A stretch of 64,000 nt of DNA, taken from assembly GCA_000320605.2 (NCBI GenBank), contig KB445808.1:124001-188000 (forward strand), in the 5' to 3' direction. A model generated the notes under the pieces. It worked only from the letters and a program-made list of their open reading frames with translations. It was not told the origin of the DNA and did no database searches. Positions within the stretch are counted from its first letter, which is position 1; each line of letters starts with the position of its first letter. A program made the translations under genes and the position numbers. The DNA is from Gelatoporia subvermispora B. Lineage: Eukaryota; Basidiomycota; Agaricomycetes; Polyporales; Gelatoporiaceae. Positions 45,633 through 56,600 of this stretch are shown piece by piece.

Positions 45633-47531
45633 TCAGACGGCAGCGGAGAACGACGCGCCGACGAAGCCCTGCACGCGACACAGCCATCAGCCTCCGCGTC
45701 CCACTCCGCACTCGCCACTCGCACTCACATAACTCGCGCCCTCGTACGCGTCGTACATCCTGGCCTGTCCTTGTCCCTGGCTCTGCCCCGCCGGGGCCCA
45801 CGCGGCGGCGGGGGCGGCGTGCGCCTGCGCGAGCGCGCCGAACGGCGCGACGTCGAGCGGGCTCGGGGGCACGCTCGCGTACGCGTCGTCGCCCGGGTGC
45901 GCGTGCGCGTGCCCCTGCTGTTGCGCCGGGTGTTGCGCGTGCTGTTGTGTGTGCGCGCCGAACATGAGGTGATCAAAGTCCGGCGAGAGGTCCGGCTGCA
46001 CACCCTTGCCGTCAGCATCAGCGCGCGAGCAATGCAAGCAGGGGGGACGTACACTCGACTCGGCGGAGAACGCCTCCGCGCCCGCGGAGCCGGAGCCGGA
46101 GCCGGAGGAGGTGGGCGAGAGCGGCGGCGTCGCGAAGGGGTTCGCGAACTGGTACACGACGGAGAGGAGCGTCTCCTCCTGCGCGCCCGCCGCGCCCGCG
46201 GCCGAGGTCGAGGCCAAAGTCGCGCTGGGCGCGGTGCGGACGATGTCCTGCACGACGGTGTACTGCGTCGGGTCTGTGCACGACGCGTGAGCTGCAGGCG
46301 CGGCGCTCGCGCGCAAGCCAACGGGACTCACCCCTGCTCTCGCACAGGACGGCCCAGAACGCCGGGACGAGGCGCGTCTTGTACAGGAACGTGCACTCCA
46401 TCTCCGCGAAGGGGCGCGCCTGGGGCGTGCACGACGTGCCGCACATGCGCAGCTCGGCGCGCTCCTCGTGCACCGCCTGGCCCGCGCGCAGGACGCGGAA
46501 CGCCGCGTGCGCGGTGACGGGCGCGCGCGCGAGGAACGTGACGGTGGGGTCGATCGCGCGCAGCGCGCGGGGGCCCGGCGAGCGGTACGCCTGCGTGCTG
46601 GGCGCGGGGACGGGCGGGAGCGCGGCGAGGGACAGCCCGGCGAGCGCGTCGGCGGGGGAGTTGGGCGGGAGGACCTCGATGGTGACGTAGCTGACGGGCG
46701 GGGCGGCGGGCGGGGCGGGCGCGAGCGCGGGCGAGCTGGAGGGGGAGGGCCCGGGGCGGCACGAGGAGGGCGGGGAGGAGGAGGAGGGCGACTTGGGCGC
46801 GGACATCATCGCCGTGTGGCGGTTCGAGAGTAGTTGGAGAACTAGGGGGGCGTGTCAGTACCGTGCAAATCAGACGTGACGCGGATCAAAGCATCAGGGT
46901 GATAGGAATGGGAGATGGACGATGCGAACGCATGGAAGGAGATGGGAGGGCCGCAAGGGGCGGGTATGCGGGAGGCGGTGGGCGGTGACGGATCGACGGG
47001 AAGCAGGGAAGGAAGGGGTGTATGTGGATGTGGATCGGAGAAGCAATGTGGGAGAGATGCGGTGGATGGGGGATGGAGCGGGAGAAGGATGCGAGGGACG
47101 TACTGCGCTTGCCCTCTGTGGTGTCGCGGAGCTGCTGGAGGCGGCTGCCGACCTGCTTGGGTGTCCTGCGCTTGCCGGTGGTGTTGTAGATGTAGTCCGA
47201 GATGAACTTGTTGCGCATGGGGAAGCGGCCCGGGGCGCGGCTGGTGCGGCTCTCGACGGGCTGGTACTTTTCGAGGCCTGCACACGGCGGCGGGGTGAGC
47301 GTCGCGGGGGGGGAGGTGTGAATGTGGGGACGTACCTTCGACGAGGGCGGCCTCGAGGTAGGGGGGCCAGACGACCTCGCCCTTGCCCTTCATGGTCTTC
47401 CAGCACTTGCGGCCGGTGACGATGGTCTGGATGGTGTCGGAGATCTCGCCCTTGGGTGCAAAGGAGTACGAGAGGTCGTCGGTCGAGGAGACGCGGACAT
47501 GCTGGGCACTGAAGTGGCGCGCGGAGGACAT
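45633..47531 (-). CDS. TEA/ATTS-domain transcription factor (467 aa)
   Basis: TEA (ATTS) domains are DNA-binding three-helix modules found in AbaA and Tec1 of fungi and TEAD of animals, and they control development. Six exons (47531-47336, 47277-47104, 46841-46332, 46273-46053, 45995-45729, 45668-45633) join in phase to 468 codons. The TEA domain spans about residues 52-125, across intron 1: VVWPPYLEAALVEG, LEKYQPVESR, APGRFPMRNKFISDYI, GKRRTPKQVGSRLQQLR. Ser/Pro- and Ala-rich, low-complexity sequence follows, with a more ordered middle region (PVSYVTIEVLPPNSPADAL to EMECTFLYKTRLVPAFW) suggesting a cofactor-binding beta fold as in TEAD proteins; that part is inference. His/Gln-rich tracts occur near the C-terminus. 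A longer open frame upstream starts with GTG, so the ATG of MSSARHFSAQ is used. Exon 6 encodes only 11 residues. Confidence 0.9.
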
Positions 47532-48988
47532 GGCGGCGCGGGCTCGGACTCTGGCGGTGGCAGGGTCCGGGAGTGGGTGCACGCTTTTGTAGGAGCGGAG
47601 GCGCCAGAGGGGACACTAACACGCGAAGATTGCCGGGGGATGTGCGGAGGGTGAATCGCGGATGGGCTTAGACGCGTAGATCTCCCCCGGGGTGGGTCCA
47701 AAATGCCGGGTCAGCGAAGGACGACTGTTGGCGGCGAGGCCCGTGGTTCTGGGTGGAGGCCCGCGGTTCTGGGTGGGGAGGCTAATAAAGCGCGTAGGCA
47801 GCGCGAAGGCAGCGCGAAGGCAGTCCCAGGAGGACGCGTCCGGCGGCTAGAACCCTTCGGGTGGCGTCGACCCCCGCGCGCGCCTCCCGATCGCCTTCGA
47901 TTCGACAGTCCGCAGCCCTGGCTCGCGTTCGCCCGAAACGGCCGCCACATCGCGAGCGAAGCGGAATGCATCCAGCGGCACACCCACGCCTCCTCCAACG
48001 CCGCGGCCCACTCCCTGGCTCGCCTCCCCGTCGCCCTATCCTGGCCCCCCGCATCTCCCTCGCTCGCGACTCCCGTGGCAGATCCCGCGCGGACCCACCG
48101 CCAGGCGGCGCGCGACCCATCCCCCGTCCGCACCGTCACGTCTCGCAACGCACGTCACACTCACGCACCGCGCACCGACCCCCCGGCCGGCGCGCACGGC
48201 GGGATCTGCACCGATGCCGCAGCCGCCTCTGCGATCTCGCCGCGCGCAAGAAGAGCGGCCCACGCCGGCCTCCCCCGCGAACACACATCCAGTCCCTAAT
48301 TAACTCACGTAACTCGCCACCAACGAGACGCGCGCGGCCCGGGCCCCGCGCCCGATGCGGGCCCGGCCGCGAGCTTCTAGCCCTCAGCCCAGCGACGCAG
48401 CCCCACGCGCGCAGGTCCACTGGCAGTGGGCACGCGCGGTGACGCACTCGCGCCGCGGCGGCAGGGCTGCTGCCTTCGCGAGCCCGCCGTCCTCTCGCCG
48501 CGCCGGCCCTGCGTCGGGCGAGCGGCGCAAATGCAGCTAGCCCGCGCGCGCACAGAACGCGCACGCCCCGCGCCGCTCTACTGCGCGAGAACGCGAACGC
48601 GGCGGCAGCACCCGCGCGCGTTCGCGTTGGCATGCCACGCCGCGCCGCGCGCCGGTGTCGACGCACGTCTCCCGCGCCGACGTCGACGCCGACGTGTATT
48701 GCCAATCTACACATTGGTCACGCCGCGCGCAGAAGGCAGACGGCACAACGCATACCGCAGGGGGCTGGGCGCGGGGCGCGGGGCGCGGGGGCACCTGGCA
48801 GCCCCGAGGAATCCCGCGCCCGCAGGCGCCTGCGCCGAGCACGGACGCTGCCTCACCTCCGCTCCTGCGCGGACGCACGCGCCCGGGACAATGATCACAG
48901 CACCGGACGATCACAACCAGGACCACAAGGACAAGGACAAGGACGAGCCCAGAGCGACGAAGCGACGAGCCAAGCAGGCAAATCCCCC

Positions 48989-49003
48989 CGCGCGCGCGCG
49001 CGC
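48989..49003. other. Alternating CG tract with Z-DNA potential
   Basis: An uninterrupted CG alternation of about 15 bases follows a run of C. Alternating CG is the classical Z-forming sequence. Confidence 0.6.
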
Positions 49004-49257
49004 CCACGCCTGTGCAGATCTGCGCCGCACACTCGCCGCGATGCAATCTCAGCGCGCGCGGCAGCGGGCAGTCCGTCCTTTTCGCCGGCGCCAGCCGCGC
49101 GCGCGCCCAGCAGGGAGATCGCGGGCGGGATCTGGGCCTCGCTTGTGCATCGCTGGATGTGGGTGGGAGGCGCTGGATGCTGGACCGGATCCGGGGACCT
49201 CGACGCGACGCGACGCGCCGTGGGGAATCACGCGCGCGCGCAGGGTTAGGATAGAGG

Positions 49258-49395
49258 CCAATCACGAGAGGGGTGCGCGGCCAATCACAAGGAGCGAGAG
49301 GTGGGGCCTGGGAGAGCTGGCCGCTCTAGGGAGTTGGGACGGTGGGCCATTTGGCGATTGGCGATTGGGATTGGGCAGGGGGGAGGGTGGCCAAT
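49258..49395. promoter_or_regulatory. Cluster of five CCAAT boxes in both orientations
   Basis: CCAAT occurs at 49258, 49281 and 49391, and its reverse ATTGG at 49357, 49364 and 49370 (the last two almost overlapping), with another CCAAT at 50079. Such clustering fits binding by the CCAAT-binding (Hap/NF-Y) complex. The nearest supported gene is TEA, starting 1.7 kb away on the minus strand. Whether this is its promoter is inference. Confidence 0.45.
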
Positions 49396-50567
49396 CCGGG
49401 CGTGGGAGGAGCTGCCTGGGTGGGGCGGTACGACGCAGGACGTAGCACCAGAAGAGAGCTGTCGGCGGGACGAGACGAAACGGACGAAACGGACGGGCGC
49501 AGAACGCAGATTCGGCCCGCGCCGACGCCGTACGCGTGCTGTGTTCCGTGCGCGTTCTCGTCGAGAGCGAGGAGCACCGAGCGGGGGTGCAGGGCATGAC
49601 AGGACGGGACAGGGCAGGACGGGGCAGGACAGACAGTAATGGAGCGCCTTCGAGGACTCGAGAACAGACCCGACGGCCCCAGCGCGCGCACTCGTCCGTC
49701 CGTCCATCCATGCGATCGCGCCCTCGCCGTCTGCGGTCTGCCGTCCGCCGTGGTTGCGATCTCCCCGCAGGCAGAAGCAGAAGCAGCAGCAGCACCCCGC
49801 GCGCAGCAGCAGTCTGGCACCACCAGCATCCAGCGCGCCGTGCGCCGTGCGCCGTCCAGTCCTCCCGCCGACCCGCCGAGCCGCACCCAGCGGACGGCAG
49901 CCTGAGGAGCGGAAGCCAGATTCGGCGCGGCGAGCCCGCACACCCAATCCAATCCAGATCCGAATTCGAAGCCAAGTCCACACGCAGAGAGGGAGACGGC
50001 GCACGAGCGAGCAAGCCAGCGAGTCAAAAACCGCGCTGCGTCCCTCAGGAGCGCATGTTTGGCACGGCGACCTCGCAGCCAATCACGCGCGGCATGCAGG
50101 CGCGGGCGGGCGCCTGCGCCCCGCTCGCCGGCGTGAGCCCGCCCTCGCGCGGCCCTGCAGAGCCTAGCGCGACGGCGTGTGGGGCTGCCCACTGGCACAC
50201 ATCCGGGCTCTGGGGCGCTGCAGGTGTTTGAGTTTGGACGCCGATGCATTACGCGCTTACGAGAGGGCGTGCTAAGTTGGGATAGGGGGCGCACGTAACG
50301 CGCAGGTAGGCTGCCGGCCAGTGCTCGTGCTGCACGCTACGAAATTGCCGTGACCGTTAGGGCGCGAGAGCCAAGACGCGAGATTGCTATCTGCGTTTCA
50401 TCTCGAGCTTTTTTGCGCGGATTAGGCGGGTTACGAGAGGGGCGAGAGGGGCGAGAAGGTGAGGATGGGTGGTGCCGGCATGCAGCTGCAGATCGCCCGC
50501 GCCTGGCTCTGAGATGGCGCGCTGACGTCGACGCGCTCGGTGGTCGGTCGCTGGCGCGGTGCGGGCT

Positions 50568-50700
50568 CGACGTACGGCGTACGGCGTACGGCATTCCACA
50601 GACGACGTTCGACATTCGGCATACGACATACGGCACACAACACATGGCATTCGACACACGACACACGGCACACGGCGCATGGCACACGGCACACGATTCG
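50568..50700 (+). repeat. Degenerate 7-bp tandem array (CGRCRYA), about 19 units
   Basis: Reading in sevens from 50568 gives CGACGTA, CGGCGTA, CGGCGTA, CGGCATT and so on to CGGCACA and CGATTCG, with almost no phase slippage over 133 bases. Most units fit CGRCRYA with one change. Confidence 0.85.
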
Positions 50701-53429
50701 ACAGGACGCGAAACGACGTGTACAGCGACACACCCCGGCGCCCTCGCACTCGTCACGCGCATTAATGTGTTGCAAATTTGCGGCGCGGCGCTCGAGAGGA
50801 CTACAGGTGCAGCGCTATGACGCGCTGCACACGCGGCGGATCGGTGTCGATGTGTCGATGACGTCTGGCGCGCGGACGCGCGGACGCGCGGGGGACTCGG
50901 GCGTGCGTCCGTCCCGACGCGACGCGGGTGCTCAGCTGTCGGTCTCTTGCAAGCGGGGCTGTGGAGGACGGCGAGTCTCGTCACTTGCTAGTGCATGATA
51001 TTGGGACACGCGCTCGCGGGGATCCGCGGACCCTCCACTCGCGCTGAGCGAACTTCGGAGACCTGCTCCTGCCCGTGCTTCGCACTCGGGAGACGCACCC
51101 AGCCCTCTCTCTGTGCCCTGAGCCCGCTGCCCGCTGCCCGCTGCTGCGCTTCTGCATCGCCGCCCGCGCTTCCCCGGCGTTCTACTCAGCGTATCCACGC
51201 GCTGCAGGTCCCAAGACCCCGGCGCCCGCCCGGCCACGGCGGGCCTGTCCGTCCTCGCGTCGCGCGAATCGTGGCGCGAGATTCGTTCCGCCCCCGCCGG
51301 ACGCGCCCCGCGTGCTCAGGCCCGCACCGCGCGATCGGCGGGCCACGCGACGCAGCTCGGCACACCCTTGCTCTCGCGCGCTCTCGCGCTCTCGCCCTCC
51401 GAGCTGTGCACCCGCACCCCGCCCGCCACACATCGCTCACGCGTGCGCCCCCACGTGCAAATCGCGCCGGGCCGCCGCGCGTGTAGGCCGACCCCGCGTC
51501 TGGCCCTGTTGCACTCTGGCTGCACGGCTCGGACTCGCGCATACAGCCTCGAGACGCGTGGGGCGATCCGCGGAAGGGTCTCGCGACGAGGAGAAGAGGA
51601 GAAGAGAGGGCGCGGCGCCCACGACGTCTGGCGTGCGCGCCGCGGCTTCTTCGCGAGCCCGACGCGCGACGCACGGCTTCTGCACGTCTGTGGCGGCTCC
51701 GCGCGCGCGACGTGCCTTGGCGCACGCCCTGCCATATCCGTGCGCCGCGCGTCGGGACTGGGTCGCGCCGCCCCGTGCTGGGCAGTGTGCCCAGCGCCCA
51801 GTGCCGCCCAGTATGTGCCGACACCCTGCATGCTATGCGCCTCTGATCCTCACTACGCGACCGGGTGGATCTGCGTACGGTCCGCGAAGTGGACCGGGTC
51901 TATGTTCAAGTCGAGACGCTCGATATGTGCCCTGACGGGGTCCTTGCCACTGTGCACGTTGCCTGCGTGACATGCATACCTCCCGAAAATGTCATTCTGG
52001 CGGGGCGCATAGCCCTGAAAGGCGACCTGGCGGCTTCATAAACTAATATGTCCGGCCAGAAATAGCACAGGAACTCACTTTTAGGCAGTTGAACTGCCAT
52101 CCTGGGTGATCTACGCAACACAGTCACTGGGGTATTGTCACTAGAAGTAGCTGCAAACTTCTGGCGGACTTTGAAGCGGCTTGGTTACCCTCTTGTCCAT
52201 TGGTCGGTCCCTAGTCGAAAGCACGGCCCGCGATAATTGCTGATGCAGCAAGCTAAGCTAAACTATGTCGACGAACTTGCGGGGTCAGCGAGCACGTTTA
52301 GGGCCAATTGGCCGTGACTCTCGCATAGGTGACAATTGGAGAGTGCGCTCCGCAGCGAGATGCGAAAAGGAGATAGGTGTTGGGGCCGGAAGCAAGAAGC
52401 ACGTTGAGCGAGGAATTTTGCGTGATATTTCGACTGAAATTACTAGTAAGGGTTTCGCCGACTCAAGTGGCATTCCTTACAGCACCAGAGGCTCAGCAGG
52501 TGGTAAACCACTAGCTCTAGTTCTATGTCAGGTACGAATGCATCAATACCAGTGCACTAGAAAAGCTGATTAGGAAATTGAAAACCACGTCCATCTGGGA
52601 CGCAACATACATGTCACGGCGTCAAACATCACGGAGTGCCGACGAAGTCCAGAGACCCCGGGTTTCCAGCGTTCATAGGCCTGATCCACCTCGCGCAGCG
52701 TAATCAGCAATTGAAATCAAAGGCGCAGTCGTCGATATCAACGTTGCGTACTGCGGTGATGATGCAGCAAACTCGCGCCCCAGCCCGGCTCCGTCGCCCG
52801 TCGCGCTTGGCTCCCCGCGTGTCAGGCGCGGAGGCGAGGGCAGGGGGTTAACGAGGATGTGTGTGGAGCTGGTGGGATTGCGATGGTGAGATACCGTTGT
52901 ATCGCCGTGTTGAGAGCCGTGCGCGAGCATCACGGGCGCGGCCAGGCCGCGGGGAGGGGCGTGCGAGGGCCCGCGCGGGCTGCTCGCATCCGCGGAGATC
53001 GCGCCCGCGCCGCCCCATCCCGCCCTGGCCCGTGCTCGGGAGAGCAGCCCGATTCGGAGGGGCTCGACGGGAGCGGACTCTGCTTATTCGACTTCGTGCG
53101 CGGGAGCGGGGACGAGGTGCAGGGGCGCGCGGCCCACCGGTCTGGGCCAATGGAGGTGGACGCGAGTCGCCGTCGCCCCTTCGGGATAGTCAGGCTAGAG
53201 TCGAAGCTGCGAATTCGTGTCTTCTGGGGCGCGAGCTGCTCGCGGCTTGGGTGGGCTATTGGGCCTTGGGGTGGGGCCCGCTCGCTGGGATTGTGGAGGA
53301 TCCCGATTTTGGTGCGTCGCTGAAACGCAGACTCTCATAACGCCGAAGATTCTGATACGTGCTGACTTTCGCTCGCGACGCCTTGTTGCGTCGCTGATAC
53401 TGCAGACCTTCAGCTCGTGACGCCGAAGA

Positions 53430-54218
53430 GTCTGATACGTCGCTGCTGAATCCTGATGCCGACGTTCAGGTTACGCCGATGGAGCTGAAGTCGGGAGACT
53501 GCCGTGTTGTCGTGCAGACCTGAATCGAATCGTGATCGGCGCGGCACTGTGATAGACTTGGACCTTGCCTGCGTGGCGTTCGTACTTGGAATCTGCGGGA
53601 CGCCGCTGGCAAACATCGAACAAGAACGCCGTGTGGGTTTCCCTGAGCCTCTCCGCGAGCCGCAGCAGGGCGCAATCGCAAACCTGGAAATCCTCTGCGC
53701 GTTTTCGCTGACAGAGTGCGGGCGGATGCGGCTTCAGATGCGCCACACACCGGGGCGACGCCGTGGCACTAGTCGCCAGTGATGCAGATGCATGATGAGT
53801 GTCGCTGCACCCTGGTCCACGTGCAAGTGCCGTTTCTCTGGGACCAGCGACAGCCGTCATCGTCTCTTCTGCGGGCCGGCCCAGATCGCGCTGATGCACC
53901 GTGGGCCGTGGCATATCAGCGATGCGCGTACGTACCTCCACGCTTCTTTCGCGCTCCGCCCGCCGCTGGAGCGAACAGAACCGCGGGGCCTGGCCACGGG
54001 ATATTGCCATATCGGGCTCTGCGGGCTGCGTTGGCATGCTCGTCAGTGGCCGGCGGCGGCGCGGTGGGCAGGATGGCCTGGGTGCTGTGGAACGCAGAAC
54101 GGCGTAACGTGTCTTCTGCTTCTGCCTTGGAAATACTCGGCGATACCGATGCTGGGGTGCGTGCGCCCTTGATCCTCAGGTATGCCACGTCGGCATTGGC
54201 ACATTCGTGAGGGCAGCG
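53430..54218. other. Decayed sequence of unknown origin, copy 2 (partner of 27.47-28.0 kb)
   Basis: The segment is homologous in inverted orientation to 27465-28000. The minus strand keeps one fairly long frame (54037-53471) containing VAHLKPHPPALCQRKRAEDF and LAERLRETHTAFLFDVCQRR, which the other copy does not keep. The frame matches no family I know. It may be the better preserved end of an unidentified gene. Confidence 0.4.
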
Positions 54219-55075
54219 CAGCTCTCTTCTCGTCTGAAATTTCCTCGAATACGATAGTGTAACGAAAGGAGGGACATACGCATCGGAAGGAAGGGCCGTT
54301 GTGTCCCGGCCCGAAATGGTGCGTACGAACCGACGAACATGGGTCGCGTTGCCGCCCATTACCCACGGAGCAGACTATATGACTCGACGAAAAATTCGAC
54401 GCAATTAATGCAATCAATGCAATTATCTTCTCGACTGATTTTGCAGCGAGAGGAAGAAGCAGCCTCGCTAGCCAGAATCGTTAATTCTCGTCTGATAATG
54501 TATCGAAATGGGAGACTTACGCACTGGCTAAGAAGGTTGGCCTGTTCTTGCCCGAAATGGTGCGTACGAACCAAGAGCCGTATGTCGTTTTGCCGCCCAT
54601 TATTCACCGACCAGCCTAGATGACTTGACGAGCCCTCTATGCTCCGCAAGTTCGATGCAACCAATATAATCGACGCAACTATATCAAGACTGGCTTTGCA
54701 GTGAGAGGAAGAAGTAGCCTCGTCAGCCAGAACCGTCGGTTTCCGTCTAATAATACAACGAAAGGGGCACTTACGCACTGGCTGAAAGGGCCGGCCTCTT
54801 CTTGCCCAAATTAGTGCGTACGAACCAAGAGCCGTATATTGCTTTGCCGCCCATTACTCGCCAACCAGCCTAGATGACTTGACGAGCCCTCTCTGCTCCG
54901 CAAGTTCGATGCGATTAATGTAATCAATGCAGCTCTCTTCTCGACCGGTTTTGCAGCGAGATGAAGGGCTAACCCCACCAGCTAGAACCGTCGACTCTGT
55001 CCGTCTGCCCAGAAAGGTGCACATGAGCCCGGAAAACAATGCGCAATTACCGCCCATGACTCACCGGCCAGACTA
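54219..55075. repeat. Four-unit tandem repeat, units of about 200-255 bp
   Basis: Each unit contains TTCTCGAC..GGTTTTGCAGCGAGA, GTGCGTACGAACC, TTGCCGCCCATTA and TAGATGACTTGACGAG-like words in the same order. GCCGCCCAT recurs near 54351, 54592, 54846 and 55050, giving spacings of about 241, 254 and 204 bases. Units 2 and 3 are most alike. Minus-strand frames such as 54778-54359 cross units, but unit lengths are not multiples of three, so a repeat protein is unlikely. Confidence 0.82.
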
Positions 55076-56600
55076 ATGGACTCTATGCGCAAAGGTTCGT
55101 CCAACAGCCTTCCCAAGAGCTGCTCGAAAGGTGTTTCCAACCTACAGGTAACGTCCGTACCGTGTAATCACCGAACCAGTGTCGCGTCCCATCCCATCGC
55201 ACCCTCCGCCTACACCTTCGTACTGCTCCGCCACGTACTTTCAGCCGGATGCAGCTAGCGCGCCCCACCAGCGCCCCCCGCGTACTCGCGGCCTCGGGCC
55301 GGCGGGAACGAGAAGCACGATCGTGATGCGCCCCGCGCCACCAGCCCACCCACCCAACGCACATCTCAAGCCCCCATCAGCCCTGCCGTACACACGTTTC
55401 TCGAATTTCTCGCGTACTGTCCGGTTGGCTTTGCCCCACGCATAGTGTCGCACGCCTGCCACAGGGTACGTTATGCGTACCATGATGGTGTGCCGATACG
55501 CTAGAAGCATCGGAATGCGGACGGGTGGGGACCATAATTAAAGAAGACGACGGGTCGCTGGAGGGGCCCGCGCGTGACCGGTGAGATATGGGCACGGAAA
55601 GTTTGGCGGAAGGCTATCTCGCGGGCTGGGCAAACTTAGAGTGTCGCTGGCGCCCGTTAAGGTTCGAGAGATTCGAGATGTGCTTGCACGCAGGTCACCA
55701 GATGGGGCGACAACTGAAGCAGATTTGAGGGCGCACTTCTTGCGATCTGGGACCCTGGGAAGCACGACACATGTGTGTTCAGAAGATACGCCGCGCGCGC
55801 TCGCAGGGCAAATTCGGCGCGATCTATCATGGCGAATTACTCATCTCCCGCGGAGTGACGCTGCGCACACCGGGTGCCAGATCGTGCTGCGCGACTGCAC
55901 GCCGTCCCGTCGTTTCAGCGGGTCCACTCGGGTGCATACCTGGAATTGCATGCAACGAAGACGCCGTACGGACGCACGGGTCACTCGCGGCGGCACCGAA
56001 GCTCGGGGCGACCGCGCTTCCCTGCCTTCCTGACGTGTCGCCGGGCCTCGATACGAGAATGCGCCTCTTATCGACATTGCGCACGGCACAGATTTCAATT
56101 CGAGCTCTAAATCTGAGCCGACAGGAGAAGCATCCTGTGCGCGACAGGGCGATGCCGAAGGTCTGCGCTGACTCTCGGGCCGTTTCGAGGACCGCGGTTG
56201 CCTGGAGGGGTGTCAGTTTAGGTACGGGCACCGTGCGGGGCCTGGTTGCGTCTGGTGCCCTGTTCCTGCGAGGTTCCGTGCGGTGGGCGAGGTGAGAGGT
56301 ACTGACGTGGCGGTGGGTCGCTTCTGGGAGTTGAGTTTGCTGAGTTGCTCCCAGATGTTCGGATTGCGTCTACACCGTGCCGGCGTGTGCTCACCGTTCC
56401 TGAACGCACGACGTCTTGAAAGCGCCACCCGTGGCAATATCGTCAGGCAAAGATTAAGAGCAATTCTCTTAAACAGGTCACATCGTAATTATACAATCGA
56501 GACCTAGACCTATGGAAAGACGCGTATGTTCGCTAGATGTCGAGCGTCACTGACTTTGGCATTGCAGGAGTAATTTCTGCATCGAGTACTCTCCAGGAGT
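55076..56600. other. Non-coding duplicated spacer, copy 2
   Basis: About 55.4-56.3 kb is the inverted partner of 25.9-26.7 kb. No gene is supported. The remainder (55.08-55.4 kb) is without recognisable structure. Confidence 0.4.

Larger units (their letters stand above)
47532..53429. other. Long GC-rich region upstream of the TEA gene, no supported gene
   Basis: Nearly 6 kb contain long overlapping frames on all strands, rich in Arg, Pro, Ala and Gly, as expected from GC-rich DNA. None has a domain or a convincing exon series. It holds a CCAAT-box cluster (49258-49395), an alternating CG tract (48989-49003) and a heptamer array (50568-50700). A long regulatory region, an upstream leader exon or a non-coding transcript for the TEA gene is possible. 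51.9-53.4 kb is less GC-rich and equally featureless. Confidence 0.4.

Noticed and set aside
47703..51970. Many 150-340-codon frames on both strands
   Set aside because: They are Arg/Pro/Ala-rich, overlap in several frames, lack domains and arise readily in GC-rich DNA.
54359..54778. A 139-codon minus frame as a repeat protein
   Set aside because: It spans tandem-repeat units whose lengths are not multiples of three, so the repeated words fall in different frames.
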